Below are positions 44,075-52,234 of a stretch of 64,000 nt of DNA, piece after piece (the first letter of the stretch is position 1; each line of letters begins with the position of its first letter). A program made the translations under genes and the position numbers. Source of the stretch: SVTX01 sp045612105. Lineage in GTDB: Bacteria; Bacillota; Clostridia; Oscillospirales; CAG-272. The notes under the pieces are model-generated. The model was not told the DNA's origin. It ran no database searches and saw only the letters and a program-made list of their open reading frames with translations. The stretch is taken from positions 1 to 64,000 of the forward strand of contig JAZKYL010000153.1 of NCBI GenBank assembly GCA_045612105.1, read 5' to 3'.

Positions 44075-45550
44075 ATGGATGATAAGCATAAGGTAGCGCT
44101 TCCCACAAGCGGCGAGACGGCAACAGATGAGAGTGCTGAAAGCACTTGGGATTGTCCCGAATTCAAGATCTCGGGCATTTTTTCGTCGCACATGGTGCTT
44201 CAGCGCGAAAAACCGATAAAAATTTGGGGATTTTCCACTCACGTAGGAACGAAGGTGGCAGGACACTTTATGGGCGAGACCGCGACGGCAACGGTTGGCG
44301 AGGACAATCGCTTTGAGCTGCGTTTCTCTGCCCGTCCCGAGTGTACTGACCCCCAGATCATGATAATTTCCGACGAATTTGATCATATGGTAACCTTTGA
44401 GGATATTCTGATCGGTGACGTATGGATCATCGGCGGTCAGTCAAATGCGGAATTGCATTTACAGCCCTGCATGGCTCTGACTCCCAGCGTTGATTTTGAC
44501 GAAAACGATAATTTCCGTCTTTTCTTCCAACACGGATGGAGCGGCATGGCACTTGGCAAGGAAAACAATGCCGTACAAAAGGATATTATCAATCCCGATT
44601 GGACCTGGCAGAGACCGGACAAAGAGAATTCGCTGAATTTCTCGGCGATCGGTTGGTATTTTGCGAAAGAGGTAACCAAGCACGTCGGCACGCCTATCGG
44701 TCTTGTTATGATGGCGGCGGGCGGTGTTTGTCTGCGTGAGCTTATGCCCGTAGACCTTGCAACCTCTCTCGGCTACACCAAAGGCGCAAACACAAGAATA
44801 GGCGGCGCATTCGACACACTTATTAACCCCATAATTCCTTTGCCCTTCAAGGCGCAGATCTTCTTCCAGGGCGAGAGTGAGGGCTGCTGGTTCTCTTGCG
44901 CTAACAAATATGACACCGATCTTGAGGCATACTTCAAGAACGAAAGAGAGCTTTTCGGTCAGCACTTCCCCGTCTACAACGTTCAGCTTTCGGAATACGG
45001 TGAGAACTGCAAAAAATATTTCCCCGCACTTGACATAGTACGCGTAAAACAGTTCGACGCTCTTTCTCTTATTGAGAATATGACTCTGACCGTTGATATG
45101 GATCTGGGTATCGTTGAGGGTTATGACTGGGCGCATTCTCCCAGAAAGATGGAGCTTGCCGAGCGACTTGCAAAGCTTGCTCTCGCCAAGGAATACGGCG
45201 TGGGGCTCGTAGTGGACGCGGTATCTCCACGTCCTATCTGCGCGTCACTTTCAACTGATAAGAGCGAGATCGTCATCGACTTCACCGACCTTGGCACGGG
45301 CCTTATCGTTACCGGACAAGATCCCAAAAACAGTGTCGGTCTCTCGGTTGGCGGCTTCTCGGTGGGTCCCTACGAGGACAGAAAAGCAGCCGAGGCAACT
45401 ATCACGTCCCGCGGGCAGGTCACCGTAAAGGTTCCCGAGGGCGCGGACACAAGTTTTGTTAACTATTGCTTTGCCATCAACGTCGATCCCGAGCTTTATA
45501 ACGGCAACAATCTGCCCTGTCCCGCATTTGCAATTCCCGTTTCGGAATAA
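44075..45550 (+). CDS. SGNH-type sialate O-acetylesterase-like carbohydrate esterase
   Basis: A 491-residue protein of the sialate O-acetylesterase (SASA, formerly DUF303) group. The N-terminal beta domain begins FSSHMVLQREKPIKIWG, the usual opening of these enzymes. The catalytic domain shows IGGQSNAE with nucleophile S123, MMAAGGV and FFQGESEGCW (Gly/Asn and oxyanion blocks). It has no signal peptide, so it would deacetylate imported sugars rather than external polymers. AAAGGA precedes the ATG. It is followed 15 bp later by a second esterase gene, forming a two-gene unit with a perfect promoter and a terminator. Confidence 0.85.
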   Translation: MDDKHKVALPTSGETATDESAESTWDCPEFKISGIFSSHMVLQREKPIKIWGFSTHVGTKVAGHFMGETATATVGEDNRFELRFSARPECTDPQIMIISDEFDHMVTFEDILIGDVWIIGGQSNAELHLQPCMALTPSVDFDENDNFRLFFQHGWSGMALGKENNAVQKDIINPDWTWQRPDKENSLNFSAIGWYFAKEVTKHVGTPIGLVMMAAGGVCLRELMPVDLATSLGYTKGANTRIGGAFDTLINPIIPLPFKAQIFFQGESEGCWFSCANKYDTDLEAYFKNERELFGQHFPVYNVQLSEYGENCKKYFPALDIVRVKQFDALSLIENMTLTVDMDLGIVEGYDWAHSPRKMELAERLAKLALAKEYGVGLVVDAVSPRPICASLSTDKSEIVIDFTDLGTGLIVTGQDPKNSVGLSVGGFSVGPYEDRKAAEATITSRGQVTVKVPEGADTSFVNYCFAINVDPELYNGNNLPCPAFAIPVSE

Positions 45551-45565
45551 TATAGGAGGTTTATT

Positions 45566-46585
45566 ATGATTGAAATTAACGGCGATCTTTGCCACAAGAA
45601 AATAACTAAAAATCTGACACCGTCCCTTGCCTTTGACAAGAACAAAGATTTTGGTGAACAAAGAGCTGAAATTGATAAAAAGCTCCGCGAGCTGCTGGGT
45701 CTCGATCTGATCGAGGCAAACGCTTGCGAGCCGAATCTCACTATTGAGGAAGACGTTATGATGGATGGCTACCGCCGCATCCGTTTCGTATTCTTCAGCG
45801 AGCCCGATACCCCCGTTCCCTGCTATCTGCTCATACCCGATACGGGAAAGGAAAAATACCCCGTAGCCATTACGCTGCAAGGACATTCCACCGGCTTCCA
45901 CAACTCTATCGGCGTGCCGAAATACGATCAGGACAAGAACTATCTGCCGAGAGGCGCGTTCGGTCTCCAGGCGGTTGAAAACGGCTTCATTGCCCTTTGT
46001 ATCGAGCAGAGAGCAATGGGTGAGCGTCGCCCTCCCGATCCTGCTGACAGAGCTCACAATTGCTGTTTTCAGGCGCATAACGCCTTGATGCTGGGCAGAA
46101 CTACCATTGGCGAGCGCGTTCACGACATAAGCCGCGCTATCGACCTGCTCTCAAATTTTGAGCAATGCGATCTTGACAGGATCCTTATTACGGGCAACTC
46201 GGGCGGCGGTACGGCTTCTTATTATGCCGCTTGCATTGACGAGAGAATTAAGATAAGCGTGCCCAGCTGTGCCTTCTGCCCCTACGACGACTCGATCATG
46301 GCTATGCTTCACTGCGGATGCAATTATATCCCCTCTGCGCGCCGCTATTTCGAGATGCAGGATCTGGCTTGCCTTATCGCTCCCCGCAAGCTTGCAATCG
46401 TTGCCGGAAATCTTGACCCCATCTTCCCCATTGACGGTGTCAAGCGCGGATACGAGACGGTAAAGGAGATCTATGCCGCAGCAGGCGTACCCGAAAACGC
46501 AAGCCTCACCGTTACTCCCAAGGAGCATTGGTGGTGCGTGGATATCGTCTGGCCCCTGATCAAGGAAATTTCGGGTTGGGTATAA
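45566..46585 (+). CDS. Alpha/beta-hydrolase esterase (acetyl-xylan-esterase-like)
   Basis: A 339-residue alpha/beta hydrolase. The nucleophile elbow is GNSGGG (S212), the acid is probably Asp in AGNLDPIFP, and the His lies in TPKEHWW. A QGHSTGFHNSIG block supplies the oxyanion-hole region, and a Cys-rich stretch (CAFCPYD..HCGCNYIP) follows the elbow. The layout matches the acetyl xylan esterase/dienelactone-hydrolase-like family often paired with SASA esterases. SD AGGAGG precedes the ATG. It is cytoplasmic and cotranscribed with the upstream esterase, so the pair likely strips O-acetyl groups from imported oligosaccharides (inference). Confidence 0.82.
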   Translation: MIEINGDLCHKKITKNLTPSLAFDKNKDFGEQRAEIDKKLRELLGLDLIEANACEPNLTIEEDVMMDGYRRIRFVFFSEPDTPVPCYLLIPDTGKEKYPVAITLQGHSTGFHNSIGVPKYDQDKNYLPRGAFGLQAVENGFIALCIEQRAMGERRPPDPADRAHNCCFQAHNALMLGRTTIGERVHDISRAIDLLSNFEQCDLDRILITGNSGGGTASYYAACIDERIKISVPSCAFCPYDDSIMAMLHCGCNYIPSARRYFEMQDLACLIAPRKLAIVAGNLDPIFPIDGVKRGYETVKEIYAAAGVPENASLTVTPKEHWWCVDIVWPLIKEISGWV

Positions 46586-46610
46586 GACGTTTTAACAACA
46601 ATACAACGCA

Positions 46611-46645
46611 ACAAGCCTCCGGATTTTTCGGGAGGCTTGTTTTAT
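46611..46645 (+). terminator. Terminator of the esterase pair
   Basis: A 10-bp stem ACAAGCCTCC/GGAGGCTTGT (46611-46620 with 46631-46640) followed by tttataaa, 25 nt after the esterase stop. Confidence 0.85.
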
Positions 46646-46694
46646 AAAAATCAGAATATTGTTTTTCTATCATCATTAGTCGAAGCTTATCCGC

Positions 46695-46822
46695 AATCGC
46701 AAGAGGGATAATATTCTTGAAATCGCAAGCAAAATATTAACAATCTGAAAAATAACGGTAAAATTCTGTATTTGTTATAGCATTTTATAAAAATGTATGC
46801 TATAATTATTACACTTTAAAGT
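46695..46822 (+). promoter_or_regulatory. Regulatory region of the second AraC gene
   Basis: Three motif types lie in the 264-bp gap. Direct repeats AATCGCAAG stand at 46695-46703 and 46721-46729 (26-bp offset). An inverted repeat TATAGCAT/ATGCTATA (46776-46783 and 46797-46804) has centres 21 bp apart. A 10-bp palindrome ACTTTAAAGT stands at 46813-46822. The -10 TATAAT (46801-46806) overlaps the right arm of the inverted repeat, and no good -35 exists at 17 bp, pointing to regulator-dependent initiation, possibly autoregulation. Confidence 0.5.
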
Positions 46823-46849
46823 ATAAAAAATCTATTTTTGAGGAAACCA

Positions 46850-47728
46850 ATGACTGATTTCTATAAAGAAAAAGAACTGCCGCAATTTCTTGAATACGGT
46901 ATAGATTTTTTTCAGTTGCAACACAAGGAACAGGGCGACGTCACCAGAGCTCACATCCATCCCGCAATCGAATTTATTTATATAACCAAAGGAAGATATG
47001 AGATCGGAGTCGACAACGATACATTTATTGCCGAGAAAGGCGACCTGCTCCTCTTTCGCTCCAACGTCATTCACACCATAAAGCATCTTGGTGATAACGG
47101 CGAATTTTACGTACTGAAGATCAATCCCACTCTGCTTTTTCGGATATTTACCGGCAAGGATAACAACGAATGCGTTATTCCCTTTATACATAAGAGCCCC
47201 GAGGACGTCTCCTTTTTTCCGTCAGCGGATATTCCGAGCGAAACAAAAGCTATACTTGAAGATATGATAGGCGAATACAATCGCTCCGACAGATTCTTTT
47301 ATGCCTCGGAGAGAGCGTTTTCCGCAAGGCTTCTTATTTCTCTATTTCGCACGGTTATACCTCCAAAAAGCTCTATTGATGACGGTGAAATAAGTGAGCG
47401 AAGCGTGGCTTTGATACACGAAAGCGTCGAATACATAAATGAAAACTATGCTTCGGACATAACTCCCGACGAGTGCGCCGCGAGCATACATCTGAGCTAC
47501 AGCTATTTTGCCAAACTATTTCGCGCCGTTATGGGCAAGACCTTCAAGGAATACTTAACAGGTGTAAGACTTGCCAAGGCTCACAATATTCTCATCTCCA
47601 CCTCTCTCCCCATCACCGACGTAGCGGCATCCTGCGGCTACGGAAATCTTTCCTATTTTATTTCTGAATACAGGAAGATATATGGAAAAACGCCGAGGGA
47701 AACGAGGAAAGAACTATCTGCTAAATGA
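46850..47728 (+). CDS. AraC-family transcriptional regulator (cupin sensor + double HTH)
   Basis: A 292-residue AraC regulator. The N-terminal cupin half has HIHPAIEFIYITKGRYEIG and KGDLLLFRSNVIHTIKH; the C-terminal half has the two HTH motifs (ITPDECAASIHLSYSYFAKLF and ITDVAASCGYGNLSYFISEY). ATG 46850 is preferred with GAGGAAA 5 nt upstream over the TTG 12 nt earlier. It is paralogous to the regulator at 17-877. It sits behind the esterase pair and overlaps nothing, while mtaB begins 11 bp after its stop, so mtaB is probably cotranscribed. Its targets are likely the esterases or itself (inference). Confidence 0.9.
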   Translation: MTDFYKEKELPQFLEYGIDFFQLQHKEQGDVTRAHIHPAIEFIYITKGRYEIGVDNDTFIAEKGDLLLFRSNVIHTIKHLGDNGEFYVLKINPTLLFRIFTGKDNNECVIPFIHKSPEDVSFFPSADIPSETKAILEDMIGEYNRSDRFFYASERAFSARLLISLFRTVIPPKSSIDDGEISERSVALIHESVEYINENYASDITPDECAASIHLSYSYFAKLFRAVMGKTFKEYLTGVRLAKAHNILISTSLPITDVAASCGYGNLSYFISEYRKIYGKTPRETRKELSAK

Positions 47729-47739
47729 TCGAGGTAATT

Positions 47740-49059
47740 ATGGATAAAAAACTAACCGTCGGAATACTGACCCTCGGTTGCAAGGTCAATCAGTATGAAA
47801 GCGAAGCCATAGCCGAGGCTTTGACCGACAAAGGATTTGAAATTCTTCCGCACAACGAGAAGTGCGGCGCGTATATAATCAACACCTGCACCGTCACCGC
47901 AGAGTCAGATAGAAAGGCGAGGCAGATGATAAGACGTATGATAACAAAAAATCCCGAGGCTTACGTACTTGTTACGGGGTGTTATTCTCAGGTCTCCCCC
48001 GAGGAGGTCGCTGCTATCGTAGGTGTGGACTATATCTGCGGAAGCTCCAACAAAATGACCGTGGTTGAAGAACTTTGCAGGCTTGTCGAGATCGGCAAAA
48101 AGAATGAAAAATGCAAAATTTCGGTTCCCGCGCTTGACACATCCGGCTTTGAGCCGATGTCTATACGCAGATTTGACCGCACGCGCGCTTACGTAAAAAT
48201 TGAGGACGGATGTGAGTCGAAATGCGCCTATTGCACTATCCCTGCGTCGCGCGGACCTATCCGTTCAAAACCATTTGGCGAAGTTATTGATGAAGTTAAG
48301 ACTCTTACCGAAAACGGTGTGCGCGAGGTAGTTCTCACGGGCATTGAGACCGGATCTTACGGCATAGATCTGCCCGAAGATGAAAGCTTCGCTTCACTGC
48401 TTGCCGCCATCGATAAGATCGACGGCATCGGCAGAGTTCGCACGGGCTCACTTGACCCAACGGTAGTAAAACCGCAATTTGTTGACACAATAAAAGACCT
48501 GAAATCGCTTTGTCCGCATTTTCACTTGTCGCTTCAAAGCGGATGTAGCAAGATCCTCGCGCTTATGAAGAGAAAATACAATGCCGAGCAAGCTCTTGCC
48601 GCTATGGAAAGGCTGAGAGCGGCGATGCCCGAGGTAAAGTTCACCACCGACGTGATCGTAGGATTCCCGGGCGAGACCAACGAGGATTTTCTTGAAACCT
48701 GCGAATTTGTGAGACGTGCGGGATTTTTGATGATACACGTTTTCCCTTATTCGAAAAGACGCGGCACGGTTGCGGCGGTAATGAAAGATCAAGTTCCCGA
48801 AAACGTCAAAAATGAGCGCGTCGCTATTCTCTCGCAGATCAGCCGCGAGATCAGGTCAAAAATTCTTGACGAAAAGGTGGAGAGTGGCAGAGAGATCGAG
48901 GTCTTATTCGAGACCTGTCGCGACGGATTCGCTAACGGTCACACCTCGGATTTCATCGAAGTCAAAGTTGCCACCGACAAAAAGCTTCACGGTCTTTTCC
49001 GTAAAGTGAAGCTGATAAGTCACGATGGCGACGTTTGTCTCGGAGTTTTCGTTGAATAA
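47740..49059 (+). CDS. mtaB: tRNA t6A37 methylthiotransferase
   Basis: Radical-SAM enzyme that converts t6A37 to ms2t6A37 in ANN-decoding tRNAs. The 439-residue product has the N-terminal TLGCKVNQYESEAI motif, NTCTVTAESDRKARQ, the radical-SAM cluster C158-X3-C162-X2-C165 (DGCESKCAYCTIPASRG), and a TRAM-like tail. GCKVNQYES distinguishes MtaB from MiaB. GAGG lies 5 nt before the ATG at 47740; an ATG 15 nt upstream overlaps the AraC stop but has no SD. Its position behind an AraC gene is unusual for a housekeeping tRNA enzyme. Confidence 0.95.
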   Translation: MDKKLTVGILTLGCKVNQYESEAIAEALTDKGFEILPHNEKCGAYIINTCTVTAESDRKARQMIRRMITKNPEAYVLVTGCYSQVSPEEVAAIVGVDYICGSSNKMTVVEELCRLVEIGKKNEKCKISVPALDTSGFEPMSIRRFDRTRAYVKIEDGCESKCAYCTIPASRGPIRSKPFGEVIDEVKTLTENGVREVVLTGIETGSYGIDLPEDESFASLLAAIDKIDGIGRVRTGSLDPTVVKPQFVDTIKDLKSLCPHFHLSLQSGCSKILALMKRKYNAEQALAAMERLRAAMPEVKFTTDVIVGFPGETNEDFLETCEFVRRAGFLMIHVFPYSKRRGTVAAVMKDQVPENVKNERVAILSQISREIRSKILDEKVESGREIEVLFETCRDGFANGHTSDFIEVKVATDKKLHGLFRKVKLISHDGDVCLGVFVE

Positions 49060-49165
49060 AAACATTGAATTTGTGAGAAAAACCTATAAAAAGTCTTGAT
49101 TTTATTGGCTTTTTCGTATTTATTTAAAAAAAGCAAAAAAATTTGAAATATTTTTCAAAAAACTA

Positions 49166-49194
49166 TTGCAATTTAGAAAAAAATGTGTTATAAT
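49166..49194 (+). promoter_or_regulatory. Promoter of rpmB
   Basis: TTGCAA (49166-49171), 17-bp spacer, TATAAT (49189-49194), 68 bp before the rpmB ATG. Confidence 0.75.
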
Positions 49195-49262
49195 ATCGAA
49201 GTTGCATAATGTTTAAAATTTTGTTTACTAATAGATGCAAGTTTCGCAAGGAGGAATTTATC

Positions 49263-49448
49263 ATGGCAAAGTGCAGTGTTTGTGGAAAAGGCGTTGTTTT
49301 CGGTCAGAACGTTTCTCACTCTAACCGTAAGACCAACAGAACCTGGAAGCCCAATATCCGTAAGGTAAAGGCAATCGTTGACGGTACTCCCAAGACCGTT
49401 GCTGTTTGCTCCCGTTGCCTTCGTTCCGGCAAGGTTAACCGCGCTTAA
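49263..49448 (+). CDS. rpmB: 50S ribosomal protein L28
   Basis: A 61-residue L28 starting MAKCSVCGKGVVFGQNVSHS. It carries two Cys pairs (CSVC and CSRC), i.e. the zinc-binding C+ form. SD AAGGAGG lies 8 nt before the ATG at 49263; the frame is open 18 codons further up but not used. Codons are strongly biased. It is monocistronic, with its own promoter and terminator. Confidence 0.97.
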   Translation: MAKCSVCGKGVVFGQNVSHSNRKTNRTWKPNIRKVKAIVDGTPKTVAVCSRCLRSGKVNRA

Positions 49449-49477
49449 TTTCGGTTAATTAGGTTCATAATCACAGA

Positions 49478-49508
49478 TAGGGTGCGCGTGCGCACCCTTT
49501 TGCGTTTT
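49478..49508 (+). terminator. Terminator of rpmB
   Basis: A 9-bp stem AGGGTGCGC/GCGCACCCT (49478-49486 with 49489-49497, loop gt) followed by tttttgcgttttt, 30 nt after the rpmB stop and only ~10 nt before the next gene's start. Confidence 0.9.
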
Positions 49509-49518
49509 TGGAGAAAAT

Positions 49519-50226
49519 ATGTTTGTTATTACCGATCACAAAATATGTGCCGAGTCGATCGCGGTGCTTGAAAATAATGGCTTTGAGCCTATTCTTCTCC
49601 CTCCTGCCGAGTATTTATCGGAAGCCGTGGCAAGCCACACCGATATGCTGATATTTATGGGATTTGGCAGGCTTTTTTGTCATAGAGATTACTATGAGAG
49701 CAATTCGGCGCTTACCGATCGTATCGTCTCGCTTTCAGGTCTTGAATTGACCTTATCCGACGAGCCAACAGGCGAAAAATACCCCCTTGATGTGCTTTTC
49801 AACGCGTGTATTGTGGGCAAAAGGCTTATTTGTAACGAAAAGACTGTGTCAAAGCTGATACTTGATGCGGCGCAAGGCTCGGGGTGCGAGATAATAGGAG
49901 TTTCGCAGGGATACACCAAGTGCTCTGTCACAGTTGTGTCGGATAATGCGATAATCACAGCTGACAAAACGATAGCGGCGGCTTGCCGCGCGGTCGGGAT
50001 CGATGTTCTGACGGTTTCCGAGGGGCATATTTCCCTGCCGCCATATAATTTCGGCTTTATCGGTGGAGCAAGCGGCTACCACGGTGACAAGGTCTATTTT
50101 TGCGGATCGCTGGACTCCCATCCCGACGGTAAGAGGATCAGGGAGTTTTGCAAAAAGCATAAAAAAACCGCAATTTCGCTGACAGACGGCGAATTGCAGG
50201 ACGTGGGGAGCTTATTTTTTATTTAA
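49519..50226 (+). CDS. Uncharacterised protein, possibly GME-fold (DUF6873-like)
   Basis: A 235-residue cytoplasmic protein. The pattern VSQGYTKCSVTVVSDNAIIT..SEGHISLPPYNFGFIGGASG and a second strand-turn repeat near HPDGKRI suggest the pentein (guanidine-modifying, GME) fold; I recall a clostridial family named DUF6873 with this look but cannot verify it. The conserved Cys, His and Asp/Glu needed for a GME enzyme are partly present (C near 136, H near 175, D near 225). SD GGAGA precedes the ATG. It begins directly after the rpmB terminator, so it depends on read-through or a hidden promoter. A coding-like stretch continues in the same frame after its TAA stop. Confidence 0.7.
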   Translation: MFVITDHKICAESIAVLENNGFEPILLPPAEYLSEAVASHTDMLIFMGFGRLFCHRDYYESNSALTDRIVSLSGLELTLSDEPTGEKYPLDVLFNACIVGKRLICNEKTVSKLILDAAQGSGCEIIGVSQGYTKCSVTVVSDNAIITADKTIAAACRAVGIDVLTVSEGHISLPPYNFGFIGGASGYHGDKVYFCGSLDSHPDGKRIREFCKKHKKTAISLTDGELQDVGSLFFI

Positions 50227-50229
50227 AAC

Positions 50230-50328
50230 GACGAGAGCTACGAGCAATACCTTCGCTATCATTTCTATATCTGCGAAAAGCCCGAATTTCTCGGCATGAG
50301 CAATCATTTGCTTTTTGTGGGAAGGTAA
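50230..50328 (+). pseudogene. In-frame coding-like remnant after the DUF6873-like gene
   Basis: Thirty-two codons and a TAA, in the same frame as the upstream gene but separated from it by that gene's stop. The translation contains SYEQYLRYHFYICEKPEFLG followed by MSNHLLFVGR, strongly protein-like with normal codon choice. No start or ribosome site exists for it. It looks like the C-terminal end of another enzyme whose 5' part was deleted, or an extension cut off by a stop mutation. I cannot name the family. Confidence 0.55.
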
Positions 50329-50333
50329 AAAAT

Positions 50334-50357
50334 GGGAGACCTTTGAAAAGGTCTCCC
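50334..50357. terminator. Bidirectional terminator between the 49519 gene and rubrerythrin
   Basis: A 10-bp stem GGGAGACCTT/AAGGTCTCCC (50334-50343 with 50348-50357) with a T run on both sides: tcgttttt rightwards and, on the minus strand, cattttttacc leftwards, 10 nt past the rubrerythrin stop. Confidence 0.85.
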
Positions 50358-50366
50358 TCGTTTTTA

Positions 50367-50906
50367 TCAATAGTTTTCTTCGTGGATCTCGAAATAGCTC
50401 TGAGGATGCGCGCAAGTAGGACAGATCTGAGGAGCCTTCATACCAACCACGATATGACCGCAGTTACGGCACTCCCAAACCTTTACCTCGCTCTTTTCAA
50501 ATACCTGAGCGGTCTCAACGTTCTTGAGAAGAGCTCTGTATCTTTCCTCGTGGTGCTTTTCGATTGCAGCAACCATACGGAACTTTGCAGCAAGCGCGGT
50601 GAAGCCCTCTTCCTCGGCGGTCTTTGCGAAACCGTCGTACATATCGGTCCACTCGTAATTTTCGCCATCTGCTGCATTGGCAAGGTTCCAAGCGGTGTCG
50701 CCGATTCCCTCAAGCTCCTTGAGCCAGAGCTTTGCGTGCTCCTTCTCGTTATCTGCGGTCTTCAGGAAGAGAGCCGCGATCTGCTCGTAACCCTCCTTCT
50801 TTGCCTTGGATGCAAAATAGGTATACTTGTTTCTTGCCTGAGACTCACCCGCGAATGCCGCGAGAAGATTAGCCTCTGTTTTTGTGCCTGCGTACTTGTT
50901 TGCCAT
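50367..50906 (-). CDS. rbr: Rubrerythrin
   Basis: Non-haem diiron peroxidase that protects anaerobes against hydrogen peroxide. The 179-residue product has the ferritin-like four-helix domain with ExxH-type ligands (FAGESQARNKYTYFA, DNEKEHAKLWLKE, FRMVAAIEKHHEERY) and a C-terminal rubredoxin-like domain (WECRNCGHIVVG, then CPTCAHPQSYFE). ATG 50906 has CGGAGG 8 nt upstream; an earlier ATG has none. It is monocistronic with a promoter of 17-bp spacing. Confidence 0.95.
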   Translation of the reverse strand: MANKYAGTKTEANLLAAFAGESQARNKYTYFASKAKKEGYEQIAALFLKTADNEKEHAKLWLKELEGIGDTAWNLANAADGENYEWTDMYDGFAKTAEEEGFTALAAKFRMVAAIEKHHEERYRALLKNVETAQVFEKSEVKVWECRNCGHIVVGMKAPQICPTCAHPQSYFEIHEENY

Positions 50907-50957
50907 TTTTATAACCTCCGAAAAATTTATATCATAGGATATTATTCCCACAGATAT

Positions 50958-50986
50958 ATAATATCATACATTTTTCTTGTTGTCTA
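50958..50986 (-). promoter_or_regulatory. Promoter of rubrerythrin
   Basis: Minus strand TAGACA (50986-50981), 17-bp spacer, TATTAT (50963-50958). I see no PerR-box-like inverted repeat that I would trust. Confidence 0.6.
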
Positions 50987-51004
50987 TATTTTTTTAAATT
51001 TTCA

Positions 51005-51841
51005 TCAATTCTTTATCGAGTAGACCGTACAAGTCTCCCAAATATCACCTTTTTTTACCGAGCCGCCGTGGTTCAGGTAAAAATACATCTTGTTGTACGG
51101 CACGCCTCCGTTATCGGAAATAAGAAAGGTATTGTTGCCGTCATTCAGATATTTTTCTACCTTCATTGAGAATGTAAATCCCGATTCTCCGCAAAGACAA
51201 AGAGTATCAAAGCTACCTGTTTCTGAAATGCTCACTTTAGTGCAGATCGGCTTTGGCTCGGGATCGGTGTCAGTATAGTAGCTGTCGGTAATTTCCTTGA
51301 AAGGAGGCAGCATTGCCATATAGGAGTTACCCAACGGGTAATCGTTAAGCCATTCTACCTTTTGCTCTACCTTGATACCGTCAGTACTGACAATTATTCT
51401 TTTGTGATGAAGCAAAGCTTCCGTAACAGAATCGATGGGGTCATATCCTATTGAACTTATCTCAAATACCAACTCATCGAACGACGTCATATCAGACAAG
51501 GAGCTGATTTCCCTTTGTTTTCCGTCAATATACAGCTCAGCTTTTCTGAACACCTCATCACCGTGGGCATAGCCACCGATAAAATCAGGTCTTTCGCTGA
51601 TTTTTAATGCCATTTCCCACTCGGCACCGCTTCTTGTCAGCGGCTTAACGGCAGAAAGCAAATCATCATAATGATAGACCACGCTGAGCCGCCAGGTATC
51701 GCAATTACTTCTCTGCATTACCGAGTGAACGATATTGTAATTGATATATCCGTCTTCTACGGGCAAAAAGAGCTTCAACGCTTCTTTAGCCGAGTCGTCT
51801 GTCTGCCCGCTGACGTATTTGCATAATGCTTCCTTCTTCAT
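51005..51841 (-). CDS. Uncharacterised 278-residue soluble protein
   Basis: I do not recognise the family. The protein has no signal peptide or membrane helix. The pattern of alternating hydrophobic strands with many aromatic residues (TWRLSVVYHYDDLL, GYAHGDEVF, NTFLISDNGGVPYNKMYFYL) suggests a mostly beta-sandwich fold of the kind seen in carbohydrate-binding or heparinase-like proteins, but this is a guess. GAGG lies 7 nt before the ATG. It is transcribed alone from a perfect consensus promoter that abuts the rpsR terminator. Confidence 0.75.
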   Translation of the reverse strand: MKKEALCKYVSGQTDDSAKEALKLFLPVEDGYINYNIVHSVMQRSNCDTWRLSVVYHYDDLLSAVKPLTRSGAEWEMALKISERPDFIGGYAHGDEVFRKAELYIDGKQREISSLSDMTSFDELVFEISSIGYDPIDSVTEALLHHKRIIVSTDGIKVEQKVEWLNDYPLGNSYMAMLPPFKEITDSYYTDTDPEPKPICTKVSISETGSFDTLCLCGESGFTFSMKVEKYLNDGNNTFLISDNGGVPYNKMYFYLNHGGSVKKGDIWETCTVYSIKN

Positions 51842-51870
51842 TTTTTACCTCAAAATCAAGTTATACGCCT

Positions 51871-51899
51871 ATTATAACACAAATGATCGATTTTGTCAA
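51871..51899 (-). promoter_or_regulatory. Consensus promoter of the 278-aa gene
   Basis: Minus strand TTGACA (51899-51894), 17-bp spacer, TATAAT (51876-51871). A perfect consensus, starting 3 nt beyond the T-run of the rpsR terminator. Confidence 0.85.
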
Positions 51900-51901
51900 C
51901 A

Positions 51902-51933
51902 GAAAAACCGCCGACGTTTCCGTCGACGGTTTT
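51902..51933 (-). terminator. Terminator of rpsF-ssb-rpsR
   Basis: Near-perfect stem of about 12 bp (51904-51916 with 51921-51933, loop tttc), 11 nt after the rpsR stop, followed on the minus strand by five T. Confidence 0.85.
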
Positions 51934-51944
51934 ATTTTTACTAA

Positions 51945-52193
51945 TTAGTCAGTAATGTAGGGCAGAATAGCAACCTGACGTGCACGCTTAATAGCGGTGT
52001 TCAGTTCTCTCTGGTGTACTGCGCAGGTACCGGAAATTCTTCTGGGAAGAATTTTGCCGCGCTCGCTGATGAACTTGCGGAGCTTGCCTGCATCCTTGTA
52101 ATCGATGTAAGCTACCTTATCAGCGCAGAAGATACATACCTTTTTTCTCTTTGCACGCATAGCAGGGCGTGCAGGACGAGTATTCTCAGTCAT
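51945..52193 (-). CDS. rpsR: 30S ribosomal protein S18
   Basis: An 82-residue S18 with the family core IDYKDAGKLRKFISERGKILPRRISG and ARQVAILPY. It carries CIFC and a distal C-x-V-H (CAVH), consistent with a zinc-binding C+ form. SD GGAGG precedes the ATG. It is the last gene of the rpsF-ssb-rpsR operon, the standard bacterial order. Confidence 0.97.
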   Translation of the reverse strand: MTENTRPARPAMRAKRKKVCIFCADKVAYIDYKDAGKLRKFISERGKILPRRISGTCAVHQRELNTAIKRARQVAILPYITD

Positions 52194-52234
52194 CTTATGA
52201 AATCCTCCAATTCAAAAATTTAGTTGACGGCGAT

